Source: Accumulibacter sp.
Lineage (GTDB): Bacteria > Pseudomonadota > Gammaproteobacteria > Burkholderiales > Rhodocyclaceae
Reading direction: 5' to 3'
Assembly: GCF_023806565.1 (NCBI RefSeq)
Contig: NZ_JAMTDV010000039.1
Location: 1 to 32,448 of the forward strand
Length of the DNA stretch: 32,448 bases
The position numbers and the translations under genes were made by a program. The notes under the pieces are model-generated. The model did no database searches and was not told the DNA's origin. It saw nothing but the letters and a program-made list of their open reading frames with translations. Below are positions 1-7,874 of this stretch, piece by piece. Position 1 is the first letter of the stretch. Every line of letters begins with the position of its first letter.

Positions 1-143
1 CCAAGGAAATCACCGGCAGCTATCAGCTCGGCTTCGTGATCTTTGCCGCCCTCGCGATCCTCGCTCTGGGCGGGCTGACCGGCGTCAAGACCCGCTGGCG
101 CACGACCTGGGGCGCCGCCCATCTGACCGCCGCCAAGATCTGA
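1..143 (+). CDS. NarK-type nitrate/nitrite MFS transporter, C-terminal end (partial)
   Basis: Open from the left edge, in the frame starting at base 3, to a TGA at 141-143. The 46 visible residues contain one hydrophobic helix (LGFVIFAALAILALGGLTG) followed by a basic tail with the element VKTRWRTTWGAA. From memory this matches the end of NarK/NasA-type nitrate/nitrite porters of the major facilitator superfamily, which carry nitrate in or exchange it for nitrite across the inner membrane. Most of the gene lies outside the window, so antiport versus symport type cannot be judged. It is followed 79 bases later by a co-directional kinase/phosphatase gene. Similar transporter-kinase neighbours occur in pseudomonad nitrate assimilation loci. 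Confidence 0.75.
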   Translation, partial: KEITGSYQLGFVIFAALAILALGGLTGVKTRWRTTWGAAHLTAAKI

Positions 144-156
144 ACGAAACCAACCT

Positions 157-184
157 TTGCGCAGTCGGGGCGGCACGGTATAGT
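157..184 (+). promoter_or_regulatory. Putative sigma-70 promoter of the kinase/phosphatase gene
   Basis: TTGCGC at 157-162 and TATAGT at 179-184 are separated by 16 bases, placing transcription start near 191 and a leader of about 30 nt before the ATG at 223. The -10 is a good match and the -35 is moderate. This would let the kinase/phosphatase gene be expressed independently of the upstream transporter gene. Sequence inference only. Confidence 0.45.
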
Positions 185-203
185 AGCTTACACCTGCCGC
201 CCC
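167..203. repeat. Inverted repeat flanking the -10 box
   Basis: GGGGCGGCA (167-175) and TGCCGCCCC (195-203) are perfect 9-bp inverted arms around a 19-base spacer that contains the putative -10 box TATAGT. It could be an operator, or a hairpin terminating the upstream transporter transcript, although no T-run follows it. Confidence 0.5.
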
Positions 204-222
204 ATTTCACGACGCTCCCGGC

Positions 223-1905
223 ATGCCCCTCCGAGTCGACATCGGTCATTCCTCGCTCACCGGACCTCGCGAGCGCAACGAGGACTTCTGCGGCATGGTC
301 ACGCCGCAGGGAACCGAACTCGAGAACAAGGGCCTGATCGCCGCCGTCGCCGACGGCATCGGCGGTCACAAGGGCGGCCGCGAGGCTGCCGAATACACGG
401 TGCGCGGTCTGCTTTCGGATTACTACGCGACGCCCGACACCTGGGGCGTGCCGCACGCGCTGGAGAAGGTCGTCGTTCCGCTCAACCGCTGGGTGATGGC
501 CGAGGCGACGCGGCAGCCCGAACTGGCCGGCATGGCAACGACGCTGACGGTGCTGGTGCTGCGCGGCCGACGTTACGTCTGCGCTCACGTCGGCGACTCG
601 CGCCTCTACCTGCTGCGTGACGGCGAGTGCCGGCGACTGACCACCGATCACGTCTGGGAGCACCCCGAACTCCGGAACGTCCTGTCACGTGCGGTCGGCC
701 TTGATCGGCACTTCCATCTCGATTTCGTCGACGGCGAGCTGCGCGAAGGCGATTGCTTCCTGCTCTGTTCCGATGGCGTCTGGGGTGCGCTCGAACAAAG
801 GCGGATCGCCGGCGTCCTGCTCGCGCATGCCGACGCGCAGCGGGCCGCGGCGTCGCTGACCAGCCTGGCGCTGGCCGCGGGCGGTCAGGACAACGCCAGC
901 GCGGTAGTCGCGCGCATCCTGGAACTGCCCCCGGAAAACCTGCGCGACTCGCTCGAAGGTACGGCGCGCCTGCCGGTGCCGCCACGCTTCAGGCCGGGCC
1001 AGGAAATCGACGGGCTGCGCATCGAAGAAGTCTTGCACGACTCGCGCGCCACCTTGCTCTACCGCGTCACCGAGCAGACATCGGGCCAGCAGCTTGTGCT
1101 CAAGACGCTGCGCCCGGAGCTGTCCGACGACGTCGACGAGATCCGCGCGCTGATCATGGAGGAATGGCGCGCCCGGCGGATCGTCTCACCGTTCTTCGCA
1201 CAACTCGTGCCGAGCGAGATGCGAAGCTGCCTTTACTACCTGCAGAGCTGGCACGATGGCGCGACCCTGCAGCGAATGCTCGACGCCGACATGCATTTCA
1301 CCGTCGCCGACGCGGTCCAGCACGGCATTCGCCTGATGAAGGGACTGTCGGCGCTGCACCGCCTCGACATCGCGCACCGTGACATCAAACCGGCGAACAT
1401 CCACGTCGGTCGTGACGGTCGCTTGCGCATTCTCGACCTCGGCGTCGCCGTCAGTCTGTCGGAAGACGAGGCCGGCAAGGGAAATCCCGGCACGCCGAGC
1501 TACATGGCGCCGGAACTTTTCACCGATGCGCGAGCAGGCACGGCGCACGACCTCTACGCGGCAGGGGTCACGCTCTACCACCTGCTGAGCCGCAAGTATC
1601 CGTACGGGGAGATCGAACCGTTCCAGCATCCGAAGTTCGGCGAACCGGTGGCACCAACGCGCTACCGGCCGGAGATCCCCGGCTGGCTGGAAAACGTCCT
1701 GCTCAAGGCGGTCGCCAAGGACCCGGCGCAGCGCTTCGAAACCGCCGAGGAGTTCCTGCTGGCGCTCGAACGCGGCGCCAATCGACCGGTGAGCCGCCCG
1801 CCGGTCACCCCGCTGGCGATGCGCAACCCGCTGCTCACCTGGCGCATCATTGCCGGCGTCTCGCTGCTCGCCAATCTGCTGTTGCTGATGCTGCTGACGC
1901 GCTGA
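223..1905 (+). CDS. Bifunctional PP2C-type phosphatase / Ser-Thr protein kinase, membrane-anchored
   Basis: 560 residues in three parts. Residues 1-240 are a PP2C phosphatase with the metal-binding motifs RNED (18-21), ADGIGG (43-48), GDSR (124-127), SDG (183-185) and GGQDN (220-224). Residues 265-520 are a Hanks-type kinase with the ATP lysine in VLKT (K294), catalytic loop HRDIKPAN (385-392, D387), DLG in place of DFG (405-407) and APE (429-431). Residues 540-558 are one transmembrane helix that would anchor the enzyme with both catalytic domains in the cytoplasm. The glycine-rich loop (around 271-282) is degenerate, lacking GxGxxG. Kinase and phosphatase in one chain should allow reversible phosphorylation of a shared target. 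From memory, a gene of this architecture sits between the nitrate transporter and nirBD in pseudomonads. Here it follows a NarK-type gene but no nirBD follows. The target is unknown. Confidence 0.9.
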   Translation: MPLRVDIGHSSLTGPRERNEDFCGMVTPQGTELENKGLIAAVADGIGGHKGGREAAEYTVRGLLSDYYATPDTWGVPHALEKVVVPLNRWVMAEATRQPELAGMATTLTVLVLRGRRYVCAHVGDSRLYLLRDGECRRLTTDHVWEHPELRNVLSRAVGLDRHFHLDFVDGELREGDCFLLCSDGVWGALEQRRIAGVLLAHADAQRAAASLTSLALAAGGQDNASAVVARILELPPENLRDSLEGTARLPVPPRFRPGQEIDGLRIEEVLHDSRATLLYRVTEQTSGQQLVLKTLRPELSDDVDEIRALIMEEWRARRIVSPFFAQLVPSEMRSCLYYLQSWHDGATLQRMLDADMHFTVADAVQHGIRLMKGLSALHRLDIAHRDIKPANIHVGRDGRLRILDLGVAVSLSEDEAGKGNPGTPSYMAPELFTDARAGTAHDLYAAGVTLYHLLSRKYPYGEIEPFQHPKFGEPVAPTRYRPEIPGWLENVLLKAVAKDPAQRFETAEEFLLALERGANRPVSRPPVTPLAMRNPLLTWRIIAGVSLLANLLLLMLLTR

Positions 1906-2032
1906 GGGGGGATTCGATCGGGCGGCCGACTTGCCGAAACGCGTGCTTCGCTTTCCTCAATCTGCCGGCTGGCCAAGGGGTCACGCCTTCCTCGGCACGC
2001 GGAATGAAAAACTCCACATCCCGCCTTTCCGG

Positions 2033-2049
2033 CTTCCGGTCGCCGGAAG
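2033..2049. terminator. Hairpin between convergent genes
   Basis: CTTCCGG-TCG-CCGGAAG is a perfect 7-bp stem with a 3-base loop, lying between the kinase/phosphatase stop (1905) and the DinB gene stop (2066). It sits where a bidirectional terminator would be expected. No T-run is visible on either strand, so intrinsic termination is uncertain. Confidence 0.35.
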
Positions 2050-2065
2050 TCACGCTCCTGCTCAA

Positions 2066-2581
2066 CTACCGGGGAGCTTCTGGCAAGGTCCCTGCCCTTC
2101 GCTCGGGCTCAGCGGCGTGAATGAAGACCGTGTAGGTGTCCGCCGGGCGGGGAGCCTCTGCCAAATCCAGCGTGCGTCCGATTGCACCTCGGTGATAGGT
2201 GCCGTGGTTGATCAGATGGTACAGAACCTCTTCGCGAGTGAGGGTGCCCCGTTGGCCATCCACGAAGCGAAAGTGGATCGACTCCGTACGCTGCTCAGGT
2301 TCGAGTGACTGCGCGTAGGTCCGCAGCCAGTCATCGGATTCCGAAAGCCTTCGGTCCAGTTCGTCCAGTTCGGGAACGCTGCCGGAGCCTGTCGCCGAAT
2401 GTGGTTCCGTGTTCCCGAGAAGCCTGGCACGAAACAGCTCTTCAACCCGGACCATGTGATCAAGTTGCTGGCGGACGAAGGCCCATGCGGATGGGAAGCG
2501 ATGCGTATCGATCTTCGCTACCGCGTCAAGCGTGCGTCGATCAGCCCAGTGCTTGTAGCGAAGCAGATCATCGAGCAGCAT
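2066..2581 (-). CDS. DinB-family putative metal-dependent protein
   Basis: 171 residues from an ATG at 2581 preceded by GAGG about 8 bases upstream. The frame stays open much further upstream, but that extension is Cys/Arg/Ser-rich and unlike protein. The sequence fits the DinB four-helix-bundle family (damage-inducible, or thiol-dependent transferase fold): MLLDDLLRYKHWADRRTL at the N-terminus, then H42 in LDHMVRVEEL and the pair H126/H130 in YHLINHGTYHRGAI, giving the family's three-histidine metal site. Length is typical (150-175). The substrate is not predictable. It is convergent with the kinase gene and the only intact core-like gene before the IS region. Confidence 0.85.
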   Translation of the reverse strand: MLLDDLLRYKHWADRRTLDAVAKIDTHRFPSAWAFVRQQLDHMVRVEELFRARLLGNTEPHSATGSGSVPELDELDRRLSESDDWLRTYAQSLEPEQRTESIHFRFVDGQRGTLTREEVLYHLINHGTYHRGAIGRTLDLAEAPRPADTYTVFIHAAEPERRAGTLPEAPR

Positions 2582-3074
2582 AGGGGGACCCTCGAAGAGA
2601 CCTCTCCGGAAGACGAGAAAGCCTTGCGCGTCCCCCTCCGAAACCGGAGGACGAACGAGCCATGCATCCGGCAGTTCGCTGCATTGAATTCCTGCCACGC
2701 GGCAAGGCTCGGCAGACCCATTTCGTCGACAGGGCGCGAAGGAGCGCGATCGGCTGGAGGGTTGGCTGATATACCTACTTCGGGCCTGCGCGGACTCGCC
2801 GGCATTCCCCGCTTCGCCCCCGAGACGCCCGTTGCGCCGTTCCCGGCACACCGCGTGACCCAGTTGTTCGCAGGAAGTGCAGCGTAAACCACCGCATGGC
2901 CACTTGTCGAGGTCGCCGGAAGAGTTCGGCATTCCGGCGATTGGAGACGATTGCTTCCTGCTCGGCAAGGTTTCCCGAAGCGCAGCAACGACGTTGGCAA
3001 CGCTGGCGCCTCTCGTACAAGGCAACAGCGCGTGGGTGCCGGCCTTGCGGTGGTAACGGGCCCCCGAGCGCCCA
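2582..3074. other. Gene-less stretch upstream of the DinB gene
   Basis: About 490 bases between the DinB start and the DUF2924-like remnant. Long frames exist on both strands, but all are rich in Arg, Ser and Cys, share no motif I recognise, and look like chance frames in GC-rich DNA. Probably decayed sequence belonging to the accessory block that continues to about 5.4 kb. Confidence 0.5.
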
Positions 3075-3263
3075 GTGTCAGAGGATTCGAGGGCATTGCT
3101 CACATAGGCACATTGAATGGAATTATGCGAGACGGGTTTCAAGATAGCGCCGATTGACGCGCTGCGGCCGGCACGCGAAATGTTGATCCCACAAGGTCCA
3201 CAAGCGATCCAGGGGCATGTGAGGCAGTGCCGCGAGCGGCGCGGCGATCCGGGGAAGGGTCAT
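3075..3263 (-). pseudogene. DUF2924-like gene, frameshifted remnant
   Basis: An ATG at 3263, with TGGAG about 8 bases upstream, opens a 46-residue frame ending at a TAA (3123-3125). Its core, DRLWTLWDQHFACRP followed by QRVNRRYLETRLA, resembles DUF2924 proteins (LW..lFg..P...rRrfLe.RLAYriQE). One base off frame at the stop, the DNA continues as YNSIQCAYVSNALESS, which fits the next family segment (RLAYRIQE.AYGGL), so a single frameshift plus truncation explains the break. DUF2924 genes usually sit in small operons beside a site-specific recombinase gene. None is visible here. The family match is from memory. Confidence 0.55.
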
Positions 3264-3290
3264 CGTTGGACTCCAGGGGTAGAAGGCGTT

Positions 3291-3449
3291 CTATGAACGC
3301 GCTTGGGGGCCGGGAAGCCAAGGGAAACCGCGCTCTGTGTCGGGCCGGTTGGCATGCAGTCGCGCGATCGCCGTGGCAAGGATGGCGGTGGCTTCGCGGG
3401 TGCGCTCGCAGGGCGACAGCGGTTGAGGTAGATTAATTTTCACGGTCAT
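3291..3449 (-). CDS. Small hypothetical protein upstream of the DUF2924 remnant
   Basis: 52 residues, MTVKINLPQPLSPCERTREA at the start, then a helical stretch (TAILATAIARLHANRP). The ATG at 3449 overlaps the end of the IS-interrupted upstream frame (stop at 3433-3435), and the stop lies 27 bases before the DUF2924-like start. Tight packing on one strand suggests a translationally coupled mini-operon. Small LSP.ER.REAA.ILA-type proteins next to DUF2924 genes are familiar to me from phage/ICE-like clusters, but I cannot assign a function. No clear Shine-Dalgarno is seen, fitting translation by coupling. Confidence 0.5.
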   Translation of the reverse strand: MTVKINLPQPLSPCERTREATAILATAIARLHANRPDTERGFPWLPGPQARS

Positions 3450-3563
3450 CTATCGGCAGCGTACTCGCGAAGGATGGCGGAGGACCGCTTCCGGCCATAG
3501 CATTTGGATGGCAGCCAGTTAGGGAAGCGCTGATTTAATCGTCTCTGTGAGCAATGCCTTTGG

Positions 3564-3593
3564 TATAATGAAAGCCTTGCCGAGGAGGAGATG
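3564..3593 (+). promoter_or_regulatory. -10 box and ribosome binding site of the transposase gene
   Basis: A consensus TATAAT lies at 3564-3569 with no convincing -35 inside the element. A strong GAGGAGGAG follows (about 3582-3591) before the GTG at 3599. The only nearby ATG (3591) is followed two codons later by TGA, so the GTG must be the start. A weak or incomplete -35 is common in insertion sequences and keeps transposase low. Confidence 0.45.
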
Positions 3594-3598
3594 GTCGC

Positions 3599-4585
3599 GT
3601 GAAGCAGATCAGTTTTTCGGAAGCCGAGTTTGCCGGAAAGAAGCGAGTAACCAGACGCGAGCGCTTTCTTGCCGAGATGGAACGGGTGATCCCGTGGCAG
3701 GAGGTGCTGGCGGTGATCGAATCGCACTACCCGAAAGGGAAGCGCGGCCGGCCGCCGATCGGGCTGGAGCGCATGCTGCGGGTGTATCTGGTGCAACATT
3801 GGTACAGCCTGTCGGACGAAGGGGTGGAAGACGCGATCACCGACAGCCAGGCGTTGCGGGGGTTTGTCGGAATCGACCTGTCGCGGGAATCGGCACCGGA
3901 TGCGACGACGCTGCTGCAGTTCCGGCATCTGCTGGAGGAGAAGGAACTGACGAAGGCCGTCTTCGCGGCGATCAACGCGCAACTGACGGCCCAGGGGCTG
4001 ATGATGCGCGAAGGGACGATTGCCGACGCGACGATCCTTGCCGCACCGCCGTCGGTGAAGAACGAAGCGAAGTCCCGTGATCCCGAGATGCACCAGACGA
4101 AGAAAGGCAACCAGTGGCATTTCGGCATGAAGGCGCACATCGGCGTCGATGCCGAGAGCGGACTGGTGCATACGGTAGTCGGAACCGCGGCGAACGTCGC
4201 CGACGTGGCGCAGACGGCCGAAGTGCTGCACGGCGAAGAGAAGACCGTGTATCTGGATGCCGGCTACACCGGGGTCGAGAAGCGCGAAGACCTGAAAGAC
4301 CGGGAGATCGATTGGCAGGTGGCGACGAAGCGCAGCAAGCTGAAGGCGATCCCTAAGGAGAGCCAGCTCGGTACGCTGCTGCGTCGCCTGGAATCGGTCA
4401 AGGCGAGCATCCGCTCGAAGGTCGAGCATCCCTTCCACATCGTGAAGAATCTCTTTGGCCACCGCAAGGTCCGCTACAAGGGGCTCCCGAAGAACACGGC
4501 CCAATTGCACATCCTCTTTGCGCTCGCGAACCTGGTCATCGCCAAGCAGCGGCTTCTGGCCCTGCACAACCAAGGTGCGTCCTGA
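3599..4585 (+). CDS. IS5-family transposase (DDE)
   Basis: 328 residues from a GTG start with a strong GAGGAGGAG site. It contains the IS5-type N-terminus (KRGRPPIGLERMLRVYLVQH, followed by a tryptophan-tyrosine pair), the middle DATTLLQFRHLLE, the catalytic aspartates in IADATILAAP and VYLDAGYTGVEKRE, and the C-terminal glutamate region RSKVEHPFHIVKNLFGHRK with the family's N-K/R spacing. It cuts and reinserts the element by DDE chemistry. No frameshift or stop is present. The C-terminal ILFALANLVIAKQRLL segment is typical. Confidence 0.95.
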   Translation: MKQISFSEAEFAGKKRVTRRERFLAEMERVIPWQEVLAVIESHYPKGKRGRPPIGLERMLRVYLVQHWYSLSDEGVEDAITDSQALRGFVGIDLSRESAPDATTLLQFRHLLEEKELTKAVFAAINAQLTAQGLMMREGTIADATILAAPPSVKNEAKSRDPEMHQTKKGNQWHFGMKAHIGVDAESGLVHTVVGTAANVADVAQTAEVLHGEEKTVYLDAGYTGVEKREDLKDREIDWQVATKRSKLKAIPKESQLGTLLRRLESVKASIRSKVEHPFHIVKNLFGHRKVRYKGLPKNTAQLHILFALANLVIAKQRLLALHNQGAS

Positions 4586-4831
4586 GCACCGCGAAGCGCC
4601 CAAAGAAAGGAGCGGAAAGGCCGAAACCGGGCTTTGACGCCCGGCAAAGGCAACTCGAACGGCGCGACCCCTGACTCCGAGCCGTCGGGTGGCCAACCGG
4701 GAGTGGGCTTGGCACGCGTCGAGGTTCATTGATCAGCGGTTCCCTAGTATCTCCAAGTACCATTTGTCGAGCGAAATCGCACGATGAATCACGCACTCGT
4801 CCACTGACGGTGCGTTTTCTCCACTATACAT

Positions 4832-5420
4832 CAACGGCTTGTCACGGAGAAAAACACGAATCGCGGCCCGCAAGACACGGAATCACACGTCAGGCGACGT
4901 CATTGACCAGAACAGGAGATCCACACCACAAGCTGACCGCCCTCGCGCTGCTACACCCCGGTTGGCGGAATTGGCTTGGCATGGGCCGGTCCGGTAGCGA
5001 CGATTCTTGCACCTCTCATTGCATTGCCTCGGGTAGAAGATTTATGCAACGACTCATCAACGGTTTCTCTTGCGGGATTCCGGGCAGCCGGCCTGCATGA
5101 TGGCGAGAACACGGCTATCGAGAAAAATGCACTTCCTCCGGGGAGTTTTCCCAGTCGACCGCCGTCCGAGGCGGCAAACCAACGCGATTGGCTCGCTGTC
5201 GCGCCCGGCCACCTTGACCTGACCGAGACCGCAGGCGCGGGCTAGGCGAGCCCGGCGCCGTCAATGAGCGGGCCGCCACCTCCCTATGGTCGTGCGGCTG
5301 GTTGCGTCACAACGGCAGGCTTGCCCGCCTGCCCGGGCTCGCAGTGAATCGAAGCGAGGGGCGACGTCGAGGCCCCTGACCGGAATCCATTCGCTCATCC
5401 CGCCTCGTGCCCTGCCCCGC
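4832..5420. other. Gene-less stretch between the IS target ORF and the isoamylase gene
   Basis: About 590 bases, with lower GC around 4740-5150 than the flanking genes. A plus-strand frame (about 4974-5245) reads LAWAGPVATILAPLIALP and then soluble-looking sequence. It has no ribosome site and no family I recognise, so it may be a gene fragment. I see no tRNA, promoter or terminator I would defend. Confidence 0.4.
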
Positions 5421-7724
5421 CTATCTGGCAATCAACAGCAGAACGCTGCGCCCGCACAGCGAATAGTTCGTTCCTTCGCCGCCGATGAGTTCCTCGCTGC
5501 CGGGCGCGCGCACCTGGCTTGCGCCTTCGGCCCATGGGCAGGTGTCGGTGACGCGATACCACTTGCGGTTGGCCCCAGGCCACGGCAGCGAGAAATTGAC
5601 GTCGCCGCTCCAGCCGTTGTAGGCCACGTAGATCGCCGCGGCGCTGTCGCCGAATTCGCTGCCGTCGATTCGCCAGGCGATGGCGTGATTGTTCGCATCG
5701 TCGAAGTAAGCGCCATCGACAATCGCGCCATCAGGCTTGAACCAGCGCAATTGCTCCATCACGTTGCCGTTGTTGTCGACTGACGAATAGAATGTCGCCG
5801 GGCGCAACGCCGGGTGCGCAGCGCGAAAAGCGACCATCGCCTTCGTGAAGACCTGGAAGTTGCCCTGCTCGGGGCTCAGATTCCAGTTCAGCCAGTTGGC
5901 GGTCGAATCGAGGTTGTAGGGGTTGTTGTTGCAGCGCAAGCTGCGCAGCGCCTCGTCGCCGCCGCCGATCATCGGCACGCCGGCGGACAACATCAGGAGG
6001 GCGATGCCATTGCGCGCCGCCTTGCGCTGCGCAGCGGCGTCGCCGCCCTGGTCCCAACTGTTGTTGTGGTCCTCGCCGCCGTCGGACGGGCCGTATGGCC
6101 ACGGCTGGCCGTTGTTCTTCCCGTTGCAGGTGTACAGATCGTGCAGCGTGAAGCCGTCATGCGCGATGAGGAAGTTGACCGAATTCCACGGCTGGCGGCC
6201 GTTGTTCTGGAAGAGGTCTGCCGATCCGGCAAAGCGTGTCGCGAGCTCGCCGGTGGTGATCGCCGCGACACCGAGCTGGTTCTGGCTGCGACGAACGGTA
6301 TCGCGATAGCGGCCGTTCCACTCCGACCAGCCGCTCGGGAAGCCACCGACCTGGTAGGAATTGCCGCCGATCGCCCAGGGTTCGGCGATCAGATCGATGC
6401 CGGCGCCACCGCTCGCCGGACGTGGTGGCAGTTCGCGGACGATGCGGTTGAGAGCCGTGCCCGGGTCCATCTTGTCGTAGTTGAAACAACCTTCCTCGCA
6501 GGTGTTGCCGAGTACCGGCGCGAGATCGAAGCGAAAACCGTCGACACCCAGCGTGTCGCGCCAGTAGGCGAGCGAATCGATGATCAGGTTCTGCGCGATC
6601 GGATTGTGCGTGTTGTAATTGCCGCCGACGCCGGTATTGTCCCAGGTCGATTGCCTGTCGCTGGTCAGCGTGTAATAGGTGGGGTTGTCCAGCCCGCGAA
6701 AGCTCAGCACGTTGTACGTCCTCGTGTCGTCGGACTTCCACGCACCTCCCTCGCCGGTATGGTTGTAGACGACGTCGATCAGTACCTTGATTCCCTGATC
6801 GTGGAACGCCTTGACCATCGCCTTGAATTCGCGTGTCGGTCCGCCGGGGCTGCGATCCGCGGCGTAGCGGCGATCCGGGGCAAAGTAGTTGAGCGTCGCG
6901 TAGCCCCAATAGTTCGCACCTTCCGTACTCGGGGGTTGCGTCGCGTCGTTGGTATCGTTCTGTGTTTCCTGCACCGGCAGGAACTCCACTGCGCTGATCC
7001 CCAGGCCCTTCAGATACGGTGCTTTCAGCGCGGCGCCCCGATAGGTGCCGCGATACGCCGCGGGAATGGCAGGATCGTTCATCGTGAGGCCACGCACATG
7101 CACTTCATAGATGACTTCGTCCTTGAACGCGCGCGTCGGCTTGCTGCCGATCGACTGCTTGTCGCCACCGAGGACGATTCCGCGCGGAGCGACGAAGCCG
7201 CTGTCGAGGTTGCGATAATCCGGTCCCGACGCATACGGTACCCCGCTCGGATCGGTCGGCGTCAGCGGGTCGTGGCTCAATTCAAGCGCGTACGGGTCGG
7301 CGAGCAGCTTGTTCGGATTGAAGCGGTTGCCCTGCGCGTCGACATCGCTGACAAAACCCAGGCTGGAACCCTTGCTCCAGCCGGCGTCCCAGGTCCAGTT
7401 CGGACCCCAGGCGCGGTAGCCGTAGTAGACCGGGCCGGTAATGCCGGCGCGCCTCAGCGTCGCCCGCGAGACGACCGTCGACCAGACGTCGCCGCTGCCG
7501 CGCGTGAGCGGAATCCGCGCCACTTCCGGCGTTGCACTGCCCGTGGCATACAGCCATAGTTCGATCCGCGTGGCGCGCGAGGAATAGACCTTGAAGGCGA
7601 TCGCGCTGTGGTTGGCGTTGTAGGTGGCGCCGAGTTGCGACGCATTGATCGCGGCGTTGCCCGGAAAGCTTGCAAAGGCGCCGCAGGCCAGCGCGAGGCC
7701 AAGCGATTGACGAAAAAAATGCAT
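5421..7724 (-). CDS. Secreted isoamylase / glycogen-debranching enzyme (GH13)
   Basis: 767 residues. The start is the ATG at 7724, with AAGGAG 8 bases upstream; the frame extends 17 codons further but without a ribosome site. Residues 1-24 (MHFFRQSLGLALACGAFASF...NAA) form a signal peptide, so the enzyme should act in the periplasm or outside. Residues about 35-180 are an N-terminal CBM48-type domain. The GH13 barrel shows DVVYNHTG (317-324), GFRFDLAPV (nucleophile D400), LIAEPWAIG (acid/base E448) and FLIAHDGFTLHD (D523). Length and signal peptide match Pseudomonas isoamylase rather than cytoplasmic GlgX. It hydrolyses alpha-1,6 branches of glycogen or amylopectin. It ends just downstream of a decayed alpha-amylase gene on the same strand, so the two probably once formed a starch/glycogen-degrading unit. 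Confidence 0.9.
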   Translation of the reverse strand: MHFFRQSLGLALACGAFASFPGNAAINASQLGATYNANHSAIAFKVYSSRATRIELWLYATGSATPEVARIPLTRGSGDVWSTVVSRATLRRAGITGPVYYGYRAWGPNWTWDAGWSKGSSLGFVSDVDAQGNRFNPNKLLADPYALELSHDPLTPTDPSGVPYASGPDYRNLDSGFVAPRGIVLGGDKQSIGSKPTRAFKDEVIYEVHVRGLTMNDPAIPAAYRGTYRGAALKAPYLKGLGISAVEFLPVQETQNDTNDATQPPSTEGANYWGYATLNYFAPDRRYAADRSPGGPTREFKAMVKAFHDQGIKVLIDVVYNHTGEGGAWKSDDTRTYNVLSFRGLDNPTYYTLTSDRQSTWDNTGVGGNYNTHNPIAQNLIIDSLAYWRDTLGVDGFRFDLAPVLGNTCEEGCFNYDKMDPGTALNRIVRELPPRPASGGAGIDLIAEPWAIGGNSYQVGGFPSGWSEWNGRYRDTVRRSQNQLGVAAITTGELATRFAGSADLFQNNGRQPWNSVNFLIAHDGFTLHDLYTCNGKNNGQPWPYGPSDGGEDHNNSWDQGGDAAAQRKAARNGIALLMLSAGVPMIGGGDEALRSLRCNNNPYNLDSTANWLNWNLSPEQGNFQVFTKAMVAFRAAHPALRPATFYSSVDNNGNVMEQLRWFKPDGAIVDGAYFDDANNHAIAWRIDGSEFGDSAAAIYVAYNGWSGDVNFSLPWPGANRKWYRVTDTCPWAEGASQVRAPGSEELIGGEGTNYSLCGRSVLLLIAR

Positions 7725-7874
7725 GGTTGGATCTCCTTGATCGTTGTCTTGACGGTCAGCACGCGAAATGGCCATCGGCGCGCACTTGCGCCTCTGACGC
7801 GCAGGTCGAGAATTCGCGGTTGCCGCTGCCGGTTGCCTGATCCCACTCCCCGGCGGCGCGGGGGCCGTCCCACT

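Larger units (their letters stand above)
3522..4744 (+). mobile_element. IS5-family insertion sequence, complete (1223 bp)
   Basis: The left end GGGAAGCGCTGAT (3522-3534) and the right end, read inward on the minus strand, GGGAACCGCTGAT (4744 back to 4732) form 13-bp terminal inverted repeats with one mismatch. A TA dinucleotide flanks both ends (3520-3521 and 4745-4746), consistent with a 2-bp TA duplication. The one transposase frame (3599-4585) is intact and the length is normal for the family, so the element may still be active. Confidence 0.9.
3433..4831 (-). pseudogene. Small ORF interrupted by the IS5-family element
   Basis: Removing 3522-4744 and one copy of the TA duplication joins minus-strand codons from an ATG at 4831 (reading MYSGENAPSVDECVIHRAIS, then LDKWYLEIL) to TGCHPNAMAGSGPP and on to a TAA at 3433-3435, giving a continuous frame of about 58 residues. 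The frame runs open further upstream of the ATG to a stop near 4890, so the start is uncertain and no ribosome site is obvious. The restored frame overlaps the next small gene by about 17 bases, supporting an operon. I do not recognise the product. Coding 5' part is 4745-4831 and 3' part 3433-3521. Confidence 0.45.

Noticed and set aside
2582-3142. N-terminal extension of the DinB frame (187 extra codons)
   Set aside because: The composition is not protein-like, it overlaps the DUF2924-like remnant, and a good ribosome site precedes the ATG at 2581.
4627-4644. CCGGGC-TTTGAC-GCCCGG hairpin after the transposase stop
   Set aside because: A short 6-bp stem without a T-run inside the IS; too weak to call a terminator.
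3446-4729. Minus-strand frame of 427 codons across the IS element
   Set aside because: It is the shadow of the IS5 transposase gene; only its last codons outside the IS coincide with the real interrupted region, in a different frame from the rebuilt ORF.
4974-5245. Plus-strand frame with a hydrophobic start (LAWAGPVATILAPLIALP)
   Set aside because: No ribosome site, no recognisable family and no supporting neighbour; it could be a fragment but cannot be supported as a gene.
5814-7559. Long plus-strand frame (581 codons) opposite the isoamylase gene
   Set aside because: It is an antisense frame kept open by high GC; it is Arg/Val-rich without any motif, while the minus strand has all GH13 catalytic motifs.
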